The position numbers and the translations under genes are program-made. From Actinomadura luteofluorescens (GTDB lineage Bacteria; Actinomycetota; Actinomycetes; Streptosporangiales; Streptosporangiaceae): a stretch of 64,000 nt of DNA. The stretch lies in NCBI RefSeq assembly GCF_013409365.1, contig NZ_JACCBA010000001.1, positions 9,300,001 to 9,364,000 of the forward strand, in the 5' to 3' direction. Shown in pieces: positions 8,993 to 17,640 of this stretch (positions are counted from its first letter, which is position 1; the number at the start of each line of letters is the position of its first letter). Under the pieces are notes generated by a model. The model was not told where the DNA came from, searched no databases, and saw only the letters and a list, made by a program, of their open reading frames with translations.

Positions 8993-10531
8993 CTACAGCC
9001 GGAAGCCGAGGTCGGGGGCGATCTCCAGGACGTCCATCTGCGCCTTCTGCAGCCGTCCCGAGGTGTCCCAGTTCATGGACTGCCAGCGGGTGAACTGGTC
9101 CAGCACCCACATGCCCGACTGGCGGCTGCCGTTGCCCGAACGCCCGTTCCCGCCGAACGGCAGGTGCGCCTCCGCGCCCGAGGTGGAGTTGTTGACGCTC
9201 ACCATCCCGGCGGAGATCCGCCGCCGGAACGCGAAGACCTTCGCCGGGTCGGCGGTGTAGATCGACGCGGACAGGCCGTAGCCGGGGGCGTTGGCGAGGG
9301 CGATCGCCTCGTCCAGGGTCCGGTAGCGGGCCACGCCGATGATCGGCCCGAACGTCTCGTTCATGAACAGCTCGTCGCCGGGCCCCACCCAGTCGACGAT
9401 CACCGGATGGTAGAACAGCCCCGCCTCGGGGTCTCCGGCGAAGCCCTCCCGCGGCGCGGCCGCCGTGATCCGCCCGGTGGCGGACGACCCGTGCACGGTG
9501 TGGCCCGGCCCGATCCAGCCGAGGACCTTCTCGAAGCCGTCCGCGAACCGCTCGCTGATCAGCGGCCCGAACAGCACGTCGCCCGCCGGGTCGCCGACGG
9601 CCGCGGCCCGCGTCGCCTCGTCCAGCAGCCGCACGAACTCGGCGTGCACCGACTCGTGGACGATCGCGGTCCCGAGGGAGGTGCAGCGCTGCCCGGCCGT
9701 CCCGAACCCCGAGAACAGGGCGCCCTGGACGGCGAGCGGGAGGTCGGCGTCCTCGGCGACGACCATCGGGTTCTTGCCGCCGAGTTCCAGGCACGGCGTC
9801 TGGAGGTGGCGGCCGCACAGCTCCCCGATCCGCGACCCGACCTCCGTGGAGCCGGTGAAGCCGACCTTGTCGACCAGTCCCTCGTCCAGCGCCCGCTCGA
9901 GGCCGCGGAAGGTCTCGGGGCCGTCGGCGTGGACGACGTTGAGGACGCCGTCCGGCAGTCCCGCGTGCGCGAACAGCTCGTAGAACGCGTCGGCGCAGGC
10001 CGCCGCGTACTCGGCGGGCTTCCACACCACCGCGTTCCCGCACAGCAGCGCCGGGACGATGTACCAGGACGGCACCGCGACCGGGAAGTTCCCCGCCGTG
10101 ACGACGGTGACGACGCCGACCGGGTCCCGGAAGGTGAACAGCTGCTTGTCGGGCATCTCGGACGGGACGGTCTGCCCGTACAGCCGCCGCCCCTCCCCGA
10201 GGAAGAACGCGCAGGTGTCGGCGATCTCCTGGACCTCGCCGAGCGCCTCGGCGCGGGGCTTGCCGACCTCGCGGGTGACGATCGCCGCGAGGGCCGCCTT
10301 GTTGGCCTCGACGAGCCGGCCGACCGCGGCGACCACCTGCCCGCGGACGGGCGCCGGCACGTCCCGCCAGGCGTCCTGCGCCTCGCGGGCGGCCCGGCAG
10401 GCGCGCACGAGGTCGCCGGCCTCCGCGAGGGACACCTCGGCGACCGTCTCGGACGTGCGGGACGGGTCGGTGGAACGGTACGAGCGCGGCCCCGCCGGGA
10501 TCCGGGCGCCGCCGATGACGGAGGTGAGCAC
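8993..10531 (-). CDS. Aldehyde dehydrogenase family protein (ALDH7-like)
   Basis: 512-aa NAD(P)-dependent aldehyde dehydrogenase. The catalytic glutamate is in TPCLELGGKNPM and the nucleophilic cysteine in FGTAGQRCTSLG; the cofactor loop FTGSTEVG and the tail motif PFGGNGRSGNGSR are present. The AGQRCTS context resembles alpha-aminoadipate-semialdehyde (ALDH7) enzymes. It is the first gene of a minus-strand operon with a DAO-family oxidase and an amino-acid dehydrogenase, and is divergent from the fused 2-oxoacid dehydrogenase E1 (213-bp gap). The combination suggests oxidation of a semialdehyde produced by the oxidase. The initiation codon is CAC-complement GTG/ATG-ambiguous only by a few codons; the chosen start gives the full N-terminus. 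Confidence 0.88.
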   Translation of the reverse strand: MLTSVIGGARIPAGPRSYRSTDPSRTSETVAEVSLAEAGDLVRACRAAREAQDAWRDVPAPVRGQVVAAVGRLVEANKAALAAIVTREVGKPRAEALGEVQEIADTCAFFLGEGRRLYGQTVPSEMPDKQLFTFRDPVGVVTVVTAGNFPVAVPSWYIVPALLCGNAVVWKPAEYAAACADAFYELFAHAGLPDGVLNVVHADGPETFRGLERALDEGLVDKVGFTGSTEVGSRIGELCGRHLQTPCLELGGKNPMVVAEDADLPLAVQGALFSGFGTAGQRCTSLGTAIVHESVHAEFVRLLDEATRAAAVGDPAGDVLFGPLISERFADGFEKVLGWIGPGHTVHGSSATGRITAAAPREGFAGDPEAGLFYHPVIVDWVGPGDELFMNETFGPIIGVARYRTLDEAIALANAPGYGLSASIYTADPAKVFAFRRRISAGMVSVNNSTSGAEAHLPFGGNGRSGNGSRQSGMWVLDQFTRWQSMNWDTSGRLQKAQMDVLEIAPDLGFRL

Positions 10532-10744
10532 GTTCCCAGCCTGAACGGGCCGCCCTCCCGCGCCAAGATCGGGCAGAGCGCGGCCTCCTTACCGCGAGGC
10601 CAAGCCGGGCTGAGCCTCCCCCGGAGGCGTCGTTAAGCGATCCTTGGCCAACTCCCCACCGGTTCGCGGCCTCGCCCGGCTTGGCCGCGCCCGGGGGCGC
10701 GGACGATGCTCGACACGCGTCCCGATCCGCACGCAGGAGCCCGC

Positions 10745-12871
10745 ATGCCCGAGCCCGCCGACGTCCACTTCCTCGAGACGGCCGCGACCCTGGTGCCGTC
10801 CGGTGCGCCCGCCCCGCCGGGCGCGCCCAACGCCGAGCGCTGCCTGGAGCTGTTCGACGCGCAGCTCGGCAGCCGGCACCTCGACCTCGCCGCCCGACGC
10901 CTCCAGGCGCAGGGCCACGGCTTCTACACGATCGGCTCCTCGGGCCACGAGGGGAACGCGGCCGTCGCGGGCGCGCTCCGCCCGGACGACCCGGCGCTCC
11001 TGCACTACCGGTCGGGCGCGTTCTTCCTGGAGCGGGCGCGCCAGGTACCCGGCAGGAACCCGCTCCGCGACGTCCTCCTCGGGCTGGTCGCCGCCGCCGA
11101 GGAACCGATCGCGGGCGGACGCCACAAGGTGTTCGGCAGCCGTCCGCTCAACGTGATCCCGCAGACGTCCACCATCGCCTCGCACCTGCCGCGCGCGCTC
11201 GGCGTGGCCTTCGCGATCGAACGCGCCGCCCGGCTGGGCCTGGACTCGCCGTGGCCGCGCGACGCCGTCACCGTGTGCAGCTTCGGAGACGCCTCCGCCA
11301 ACCACTCCACCGCCGCGGGCGCCGTCAACGCGGCCGTCAACTGCGGCTACCAGGGCCTTCCCCTGCCGCTCCTGCTCGTCTGCGAGGACAACGGGATCGG
11401 GATCAGCGTCCCCACGGCGCCCGGCTGGATCGAGGCCGCCTACGGTTCGCGGCCCGGCCTCGCCTACTTCCCCGCGGACGGCTGCGACCTCGCCGACGCC
11501 CACGCCGCTGCGGCGCGGGCGGCGGGCTGGGTCCGCGAACGCCGCCGTCCCGCGTTCCTGCACCTGCGGACCGTCCGCCTGATGGGCCACGCCGGCTCCG
11601 ACGTCGAGTCGTCGTACCGGACCCCCGCCGAGATGGCGTCCGACCTGGAGCGGGACCCGCTCCTGCGGACCGCGCGCCTCCTCGTCGACCGCGGCGCCGC
11701 GACCGCGCGGGACATCGTCGGCCTCTACGAGGCCAAACGCGCGGAGGTCACGGCGCTGGCCGAGAAGGTCGCGGGGGCCCCGCGCCTGGCGTCCGCCCCG
11801 CAGGTCATGGCGCCCCTCCGGTACCCCCGCCCCGGCGGGAGGGCGCGTCGCGCGGACGGGGAGCCGGTCACGGTGGCTCAGGCGATCAACCGGACCCTCG
11901 GCGAGCTGCTGGACGAGCGGCCCGGCATGCTCGTCTTCGGCGAGGACGTGGCGCGCAAGGGCGGCGTCTACGGGGTCACGCGCGGGCTGGTGAAGAGGGC
12001 CGGGGCGGCGCGGGTGTTCGACACGATCCTGGACGAGCAGTCGATCCTCGGCCTCGCGCTCGGCTTCGGGATCTCCGGGATGCTGCCGGTCCCGGAGATC
12101 CAGTACCTCGCCTACCTGCACAACGCCGCCGACCAGCTCCGGGGCGAGGCGGCGACGCTGCCGTTCTTCTCCTCCGGGCGGTACCGCAACCCGATGGTCG
12201 TGCGGATCGCGGGCTACGCCTACCAGAAGGGGTTCGGCGGCCACTTCCACAACGACAACGCCGTCGCCGCGCTGCGCGACATCCCGGGGCTCGTCATCGC
12301 GTCACCGTCCCGGCCCGACGACGCCGCGGGGATGCTACGCGCGTGCGCGGACGCCGCCGAGCACGAGGGACGCGTGTGCGCGATGCTGGAGCCGATCGCG
12401 CTCTACCACGCCCGCGACCTGCACGAGGACGGCGACGGCGGGTGGCTGGCCCCGGCCGGCGGCACGGTCCCGATCGGGCGCGCCCGCACCTACGGTGACG
12501 GCGGCGACCTCACCGTCGTCACCTTCGCCAACGGCCTGCGGATGAGCCTGCGGGCGGCCCGCCGCCTGGAGGCCGGGGGCGTCCGGTGCCGGGTGCTCGA
12601 CCTGCGCTGGCTGGCCCCGCTCCCGGTCGAGGATCTACTGCGCGAGGCCCGCGCCACCGGCGCGGTCCTGGTCGCGGACGAGACGCGCCGCACCGGGGGC
12701 GTCTCCGAGGGCGTCCTGACCGCGCTCGCCGACGCCGGCTTCCCGGGGCGCGCTGCCAGGGTCACGAGCGAGGACAGCTTCATCCCCCTGGGAGACGCCG
12801 CCTACCACGTCCTGCTGTCGGAGGCCGCGATCGAGGAGGCGGCGCGGAGGCTTCTCACGTCGCCTCGATGA
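10745..12871 (+). CDS. Fused thiamine-diphosphate 2-oxoacid dehydrogenase E1 (alpha + beta)
   Basis: 708-aa protein joining both E1 subunits of a branched-chain-type 2-oxoacid dehydrogenase, which decarboxylates a 2-oxo acid and passes the acyl group to a lipoyl E2. Residues 1-350 are E1-alpha (GSSGHEGNAAVAGAL; ThDP motif GDASANH ending VCEDNGIGI); residues 375-708 are E1-beta (MLVFGEDVARKGGVYGVT, PEIQYLAYLHNAADQL, YQKGFGGHFHNDN). ATG 10745 is chosen because AGGAG at 10735-10739 lies 5 nt upstream; an upstream ATG at 10706 lacks a site. No E2 or E3 gene is in the window. Convergent with livF, whose end it overlaps by 17 bp. Divergence from the amine-oxidising operon suggests a shared pathway. 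Confidence 0.88.
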   Translation: MPEPADVHFLETAATLVPSGAPAPPGAPNAERCLELFDAQLGSRHLDLAARRLQAQGHGFYTIGSSGHEGNAAVAGALRPDDPALLHYRSGAFFLERARQVPGRNPLRDVLLGLVAAAEEPIAGGRHKVFGSRPLNVIPQTSTIASHLPRALGVAFAIERAARLGLDSPWPRDAVTVCSFGDASANHSTAAGAVNAAVNCGYQGLPLPLLLVCEDNGIGISVPTAPGWIEAAYGSRPGLAYFPADGCDLADAHAAAARAAGWVRERRRPAFLHLRTVRLMGHAGSDVESSYRTPAEMASDLERDPLLRTARLLVDRGAATARDIVGLYEAKRAEVTALAEKVAGAPRLASAPQVMAPLRYPRPGGRARRADGEPVTVAQAINRTLGELLDERPGMLVFGEDVARKGGVYGVTRGLVKRAGAARVFDTILDEQSILGLALGFGISGMLPVPEIQYLAYLHNAADQLRGEAATLPFFSSGRYRNPMVVRIAGYAYQKGFGGHFHNDNAVAALRDIPGLVIASPSRPDDAAGMLRACADAAEHEGRVCAMLEPIALYHARDLHEDGDGGWLAPAGGTVPIGRARTYGDGGDLTVVTFANGLRMSLRAARRLEAGGVRCRVLDLRWLAPLPVEDLLREARATGAVLVADETRRTGGVSEGVLTALADAGFPGRAARVTSEDSFIPLGDAAYHVLLSEAAIEEAARRLLTSPR

Positions 12872-13589
12872 CGGGGTCGCCGCCCAGGTAGGCGGCCTTC
12901 ACCCGGTCGTCCCGGGCGAGCGCGGACGCCGGGCCGTCCAGCACGATCCGGCCGGTCTCCAGGACGTAGGCGCGGTCGGCGAGGCGGAGCGTCTGGTGGG
13001 CGTTCTGCTCGACGATCAGGATCGTGGCGCCCTGGTCGCGGATCTCCCGCACGACCCGCAGCACCTGCTGCGCCGTCCGCGGCGCCAGCCCCATCGTCGG
13101 CTCGTCCAGGGCGAGCAGGCGCGGCCGCAGCATCAGCGCCCGGCCGATCGCGAGCATCTGCTGCTCGCCGCCCGACAGCAGCCCCGCGGGCTGCCCGCGG
13201 CGCTCCCCGAGGCGCGGGAACATGGCGTAGACCTCCTCCCGGCGGGCGGCGACGAGGGCCCGGTCGCGGCGCCGCAGGTACCCGCCGAGCAGCAGGTTCT
13301 CGGCGACGCTCAGCGCGGGGAACACGCGCCGCCCCTCCGGGACGTGCCCGAGCCCCGCCGCGACGACCCGGTGCGCGGCGAGCCTGGTGATGTCGCGGCC
13401 GTCGAACTCGACCCGCCCGGACCGGGCCCGGTGCAGGCCCGTCACGGTCCGCAGCGCGGTGGTCTTGCCGGCGCCGTTGCTGCCGAGCAGCGCGACGATC
13501 TCGCCCTCGCCGACCTCGAAGGAGATCCCCGACAGCGCCTCGACCTGGCCGTACCTGCTGCGCAGGTCGCTCACCCGCAGGAGCGTCAC
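12855..13589 (-). CDS. livF: LivF-type ABC transporter ATP-binding protein
   Basis: 244-aa ATPase of a branched-chain (HAAT-type) amino-acid importer. Walker A GSNGAGKTT (about residue 36), signature LLSGGEQQMLAIGRAL, Walker B LLALDEPTMGL, and the family-specific VPEGRRVFP and IVEQNAH segments are all present. GTG at 13589 overlaps the stop of the livM-livG fusion (GTGA), so the two are translationally coupled. Last gene of the livK-livH-livMG-livF operon. Substrate could be a branched-chain amino acid, but between two amino-acid catabolic clusters it may carry proline, hydroxyproline or another amine (inference). Confidence 0.93.
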   Translation of the reverse strand: MTLLRVSDLRSRYGQVEALSGISFEVGEGEIVALLGSNGAGKTTALRTVTGLHRARSGRVEFDGRDITRLAAHRVVAAGLGHVPEGRRVFPALSVAENLLLGGYLRRRDRALVAARREEVYAMFPRLGERRGQPAGLLSGGEQQMLAIGRALMLRPRLLALDEPTMGLAPRTAQQVLRVVREIRDQGATILIVEQNAHQTLRLADRAYVLETGRIVLDGPASALARDDRVKAAYLGGDPVIEAT

Positions 13590-15349
13590 CGCAGCACCTC
13601 CGAGACGAGGTCGGTCTCCGGGTCGTCCGGCACGCCGAGGTAGGCGGCGACGACCCGCTGGTCCTCCTGGATCTCCGCCGGCGGCCCCACCGCGATCGTC
13701 CGCCCGTGCTCCAGCACCGTCACCCGGTCGGAGATCGACATGACCAGCGCCACGTCGTGCTCGATCAGCACCACGGCGGCGCCGAGCGCGCCGATACGGG
13801 AGATCAGCCCCATCAGCGCCCGCTTCTCGGTCGGGTTCGCGCCCGCGGCGGGCTCGTCCAGCAGCAGCACGCGGGGGTCGCCCGCGAGCGCCCGCGCGAT
13901 CTCCAGCCGGCGCCGGTCGCCGTAGGCGAGCCCGCCCGCCGGGCGGTCGGCGGCCTCCAGCAGCCCGACGAAGTCCAGGCAGCGGCGCACCGCGTCGAGG
14001 TCGGCGCGCGACAGCGGCCGCAGCAGGGCCCGGTCGCGGGCGAACCGGCCGATCAGCACGTTCTCGGCGACGGTCATCTCCTCGAACAGCCGGATGCTCT
14101 GGAACGTGCGCGCGAGGCCGGCGGCGGCGACCCGGTGCGGGGGGAGGCCGCGCACGTCCCGCCCGGCGAGCACGACCGTCCCGGCCGAGGGCGCGATCAT
14201 GCCGGTGACGCAGTTGAACGCGGTCGTCTTGCCGGCGCCGTTCGGGCCGATCACGCTGACGACCTGGCCGGCGTCGGCGCGCAGGGCGAGCCCGTCCACG
14301 GCCGTGACGCCGCCGAAGCGCCGGGTCAGGCCGTCCACCTCCAGCACCGTGTCCCGCGCGGCCGGCGGCTCGGGCGCGGGGCCCGGCCGCGCCGGGAGCC
14401 GCAGGCGGCGCGGCCGGTAGGGCCATACGCCCTGCGGCCGCAGGAGCACGATCGCGATGAGCAGCAGGGCGAAGAACAGCCCCCGGTACTCCTGGACGGT
14501 CCGCAGCACCTCCGGCAGCCCGACGATCACCACGGCGCCGACCATGACGCCGGGCCGGCTGCCCATCCCCCCGATGATCACCACGAGCAGGATCATCAGC
14601 GAGGTCAGGAACGTGAAGCTGGAGGGGTCCACGGTGCCGAGCTGCGCGGCGTTGAGCGGGCCCGCGACGGCCCCGGTCATCGCGCCGAGCACGTACGCCA
14701 GCAGCTTCACCCGCCGCGCCGGGACGCCGACCGCCTCGGCGGCGGTGTCGTCGGCCCGGACGGCGCGCCACGCGAAGGCGAGCCGCGACCGGGCCAGCAG
14801 CGCCGTCGCCGCCAGCACGACGGCGAAGAAGGCGAGCGCGAGGTGGAAGAAGGCCCCCGGCGTGACGATCTCCCGCCCGCCGACCGTCACCGGGGGGATC
14901 CCGGTCAGCCCGTTCGGGCCTCCGGTGACCTCCAGGTTGACCACCGTGATCCGGATGATCTCCCCGAAGCCGAGCGTGACGATCGCGAGGTAGTCGCTGC
15001 GCAGCCGCAGCGTCGGGTACCCGATGACCACCCCGGCCACCGCCGCGGCGGCCACCGCGACCGGCAGCGTCGCCCAGAAGTCCCACCCCAGCTTCAGCGT
15101 CAGCAGCCCGGAGGCGTACGCGCCGATCGCGAAGAACGCCGCGAACCCGAGGTCGAGCAGGCCCGCGTACCCGACGACGATGTTGATCCCGAGTCCGAGG
15201 ATCGCGTAGACCAGGATCGTCCCGGCGACGGTGAGCGCGTAGTCGTCGAGGGTCTGCCCGGCGACCAGCGCCAGCGCGATGAGCAGCGGCCAGCCGCCGT
15301 ACCGGACGGCCGTCCCACCGCCCGCGGGCAGCGCCGCCCGCGCCCTCAC
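13586..15349 (-). CDS. Fused LivM permease - LivG ATPase of a branched-chain amino-acid-type ABC importer
   Basis: 587 aa. Residues 15-330 are a LivM-type permease with about eight to nine hydrophobic helices (GLGINIVVGYAGLLDLGFAA, then the TLGFGEIIRI loop that docks to the ATPase); after a Pro/Ala linker, residues 345-587 are a LivG-type ATPase (Walker A GPNGAGKTT, signature LAYGDRRRLEIARAL, Walker B LLLDEPAAG, and the late IEHDVALVM). GTG 15349 overlaps the livH stop (GTGA), and its own stop overlaps livF (GTGA). In E. coli these are two genes; here they form one continuous frame with no internal stop, and the reading frame through the junction shows normal codon bias, so it is not a sequencing join. 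Confidence 0.9.
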   Translation of the reverse strand: MRARAALPAGGGTAVRYGGWPLLIALALVAGQTLDDYALTVAGTILVYAILGLGINIVVGYAGLLDLGFAAFFAIGAYASGLLTLKLGWDFWATLPVAVAAAAVAGVVIGYPTLRLRSDYLAIVTLGFGEIIRITVVNLEVTGGPNGLTGIPPVTVGGREIVTPGAFFHLALAFFAVVLAATALLARSRLAFAWRAVRADDTAAEAVGVPARRVKLLAYVLGAMTGAVAGPLNAAQLGTVDPSSFTFLTSLMILLVVIIGGMGSRPGVMVGAVVIVGLPEVLRTVQEYRGLFFALLLIAIVLLRPQGVWPYRPRRLRLPARPGPAPEPPAARDTVLEVDGLTRRFGGVTAVDGLALRADAGQVVSVIGPNGAGKTTAFNCVTGMIAPSAGTVVLAGRDVRGLPPHRVAAAGLARTFQSIRLFEEMTVAENVLIGRFARDRALLRPLSRADLDAVRRCLDFVGLLEAADRPAGGLAYGDRRRLEIARALAGDPRVLLLDEPAAGANPTEKRALMGLISRIGALGAAVVLIEHDVALVMSISDRVTVLEHGRTIAVGPPAEIQEDQRVVAAYLGVPDDPETDLVSEVLR

Positions 15350-16245
15350 GCGCGCTCCACGACGCGCTCGCCGAACAGGCCGGTGGGTCTCAGCGCCAGC
15401 ACCGCGATCAGTAGCCCGAAGATGATGACGTCCGTCCAGCGGGACGAGACGTACCCGGCGGAGAACGACTGGACGAGGCCGATGCACACGCCCGCGGCCA
15501 TCGTCCCCGGCAGGTTGCCGATGCCGCCGAGCACCGCGGCGGTGAACGCGCGCAGGCCGATGAGGAAACCCATGCCGAAGCTGATCTGCACGTAGTACAG
15601 CCCGTACATGACGCCGGCCGCGCCCGCCAGCAGCGACCCGATGAAGAACGTCGTCAGGATCAACCGCTCCACGTTGATCCCCTGGAGCCGCGCCGCGTCG
15701 CGGTCCATCGCCAGCGCGCGCATCGCGGTCCCCGTCACGGTGCGGGTGACGAACAGCCACAGTGCCGCCATCAGCGCCACCGACAGCACGACCAGGACGA
15801 GCTGCCCCCAGGTGACGTGGACGGCGCCGCTGAGGATCCGGCCGCCGTCCAGCGCGTGCGGGTAGGACTTGAACCGGGCGTCGGTGAGCACCTTGACCCC
15901 CTCCTCCAGCGCCAGCGACACCCCGATCGCGGCGATCAGCAGCGCCAGCCGCGGCGACGACAGCAGCGGCACGTAGGCGGCCCTGGCGATGCCGGTGCCG
16001 ACGACGCCGGTGGTCAGGGCGCCGACCACGACGGCGGCGAGGATGGCGGGCAGCGCCATCCCGCCGGTCGCGCCGAGCGCGGTCAGCGTCCCGAACCCGG
16101 CGAACGCGCCGATCATGAACACGTCGCCGTGCGCGAAGTTGATCAGCCGGACGACCCCGTAGATCATCGAGTAGCCCAGCGCGATCAGCGCGAGGAACGC
16201 CCCGATCGTCAGGCCGTTCACGAGGTACTGGACGAATTCGCTCAT
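15346..16245 (-). CDS. livH: LivH-type ABC transporter permease
   Basis: 299-aa inner-membrane permease of the HAAT family with about eight hydrophobic segments. The N-terminus MSEFVQYLVNGLTIGAFLAL and the following GYSMIYGVVRLINFAHGDVF segment are family signatures, and AFTAAVLGGIGNLPGTMAAG is the coupling-loop region. ATG at 16245 follows the stop of the binding-protein gene by 11 nt; its own stop overlaps the livMG start. It pairs with the LivM half of the neighbouring fusion to form the translocation path. Confidence 0.93.
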   Translation of the reverse strand: MSEFVQYLVNGLTIGAFLALIALGYSMIYGVVRLINFAHGDVFMIGAFAGFGTLTALGATGGMALPAILAAVVVGALTTGVVGTGIARAAYVPLLSSPRLALLIAAIGVSLALEEGVKVLTDARFKSYPHALDGGRILSGAVHVTWGQLVLVVLSVALMAALWLFVTRTVTGTAMRALAMDRDAARLQGINVERLILTTFFIGSLLAGAAGVMYGLYYVQISFGMGFLIGLRAFTAAVLGGIGNLPGTMAAGVCIGLVQSFSAGYVSSRWTDVIIFGLLIAVLALRPTGLFGERVVERA

Positions 16246-16256
16246 CGGGCCCCTGA

Positions 16257-17462
16257 TCAGGAGGTCTTGGCGTCCACCCAGGTGGCGCCGCTCTCGTCGA
16301 GCTTCTTGTAGGCGGTGAACGCGCCGCCCTGGACCTGGACGGTGATGTAGAGCGGGTCGGTCCGGTCGCCCTTGGCGTCGAACGTGATGGGCCCGGTGAT
16401 GCCCGGGAAGCCCTTGATCTTGTGGAGGGCCTCGGTGATCGCGGCGCCCCGGGTGGACCCCGCGTCGTCGATGGCCTTCGCGACGACCTTCACCGCGTCG
16501 TACTCGTACACCGAGAACGGCCCGGGGTCGGCGTGGTTCGCGGCCTTGTACGCCGAGACGAACGCCGCGGCGGCGGGCAGGTCCTTGGCCAGCGGCGCGG
16601 TGGTCGCGATGTAGCCGCCGGCCGCGGCTCCGGCCGTCTTCAGCACGGTGGAGTCGGTGGTGGCGTCCCCGCCCATGAGCGTGAACCTCAGCCCGAGCTG
16701 CTTGCGCTGCTTCATCAGCAGGCCCGCCTCGGCGAAGTAGCCGGTGAAGTACAGCACGTCCGGCCGCGTCGAGGCGATCTTCGTCAGGACGGGGCCGTAG
16801 TCGGACTGGCCGGGCTGCAGCGCGTTCTCGTAGACGACCTGGCCGCCCGCCTGCCGCGCCGAGTTCGCCGCCGCGTCCGCGAGGCCCTTGGCGTAGGTGG
16901 TGTTGTCGTGCAGCAGCGCGATCCGCTTGGCGCCGAGCGGCCCGGTCATGAACCTGGCGGCGACGAGGCCCTGGTTGTCGTCGCGCCCGCAGGTGCGGAA
17001 CACCTTGCCCTTGCCGCTGTCGGTGAGGGAGGGGTTGGTGGAGGCGTCCATCACGAACGGGACGCCGCGCCTGCCGTAGATCGGGATCGCGGGCACCGCC
17101 GCGCCCGAGCAGTACCCGCCGGCGACCGCCACGACCCCGCTGTTGAGCAGCTTCTGCGCGGCCTGCGCGCCCTGCTGGGCGCTGCACTGGTCGTCGGCCT
17201 CCACGATCTGGATCTTGCGGCCGTCCACCCCGCCGGCCTTGTTGATCTCGTCGGCGGCGACCTTGGCCGCGGCGAGGATGTCCTGCCCCGCCGAGGCCGA
17301 GTCGCCGCTCAGCGGCGCCGGGACGCCGATCTTGATGGCGCCCGAGCCGCCGGAGCCGCCCGACCCGCAGGCCGCGGCGAGCGGGACGAGCAGCAGGCCG
17401 GCGCCCGCCGCGGTGAGCATCCGGAACCGGCGTCCGCGGTCCCGCGGGGTCAGTGGGGTCAT
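16257..17462 (-). CDS. livK: ABC transporter substrate-binding lipoprotein (LivJ/LivK type)
   Basis: 401-aa extracytoplasmic binding protein. From ATG 17462 there is an Arg-rich n-region, a hydrophobic stretch and a lipobox PLAAAC with the lipidated Cys at residue 32, then a Gly/Ser linker and a type I periplasmic-binding fold starting IKIGVPAPLSGDSA. GGAGAG 7-8 nt upstream supports this start; an open frame reaches back to 17558 but would place the signal peptide inside the protein. First gene of the importer operon and divergent from the ornithine-cyclodeaminase-family gene. The ligand is not evident; the neighbouring hydroxyproline genes make an imino acid worth considering. Confidence 0.92.
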   Translation of the reverse strand: MTPLTPRDRGRRFRMLTAAGAGLLLVPLAAACGSGGSGGSGAIKIGVPAPLSGDSASAGQDILAAAKVAADEINKAGGVDGRKIQIVEADDQCSAQQGAQAAQKLLNSGVVAVAGGYCSGAAVPAIPIYGRRGVPFVMDASTNPSLTDSGKGKVFRTCGRDDNQGLVAARFMTGPLGAKRIALLHDNTTYAKGLADAAANSARQAGGQVVYENALQPGQSDYGPVLTKIASTRPDVLYFTGYFAEAGLLMKQRKQLGLRFTLMGGDATTDSTVLKTAGAAAGGYIATTAPLAKDLPAAAAFVSAYKAANHADPGPFSVYEYDAVKVVAKAIDDAGSTRGAAITEALHKIKGFPGITGPITFDAKGDRTDPLYITVQVQGGAFTAYKKLDESGATWVDAKTS

Positions 17463-17554
17463 CGGCGGCTCTCCGTCGCTCGTGGCCGGCAGGTCCTCGT
17501 GGTCCGGGATGGTGAAAGCGTGAAACGCCGCGGCACGGGCGTCGAGACGGGCAA

Positions 17555-17570
17555 GCATGCGATCTCATGC
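17555..17570. promoter_or_regulatory. Inverted repeat in the livK / reductase divergent promoter region
   Basis: GCATG at 17555-17559 and CATGC at 17566-17570 are perfect inverted arms separated by CGATCT, in the 178-bp gap between livK and the divergent reductase gene. The arm-spacer geometry (arms around a 6-bp spacer) matches the hydroxyproline-cluster operator but the bases differ. It could be an operator for either gene; five-base arms can arise by chance. Confidence 0.35.
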
Positions 17571-17640
17571 ACTGATCGGTAAGGACCGCTTGCCCTTTCG
17601 CCACTCGACAGCGCGGCGGCGGCCTGGAAAGGATCTCCCC

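Noticed and set aside
8985..10043. Upstream in-frame extension of the FAD oxidoreductase
   Set aside because: It overlaps the aldehyde dehydrogenase gene and has no homology; the GxGxxG fold begins only after 8984.
13590..15086. Upstream extension of the livF frame
   Set aside because: It overlaps livMG antiparallel in frame only; the start GTG overlapping the previous stop (GTGA) is the typical junction.
17576..17587. CGGT-N4-ACCG dyad upstream of the reductase gene
   Set aside because: Four-base arms are too short to be meaningful in a GC-rich background.
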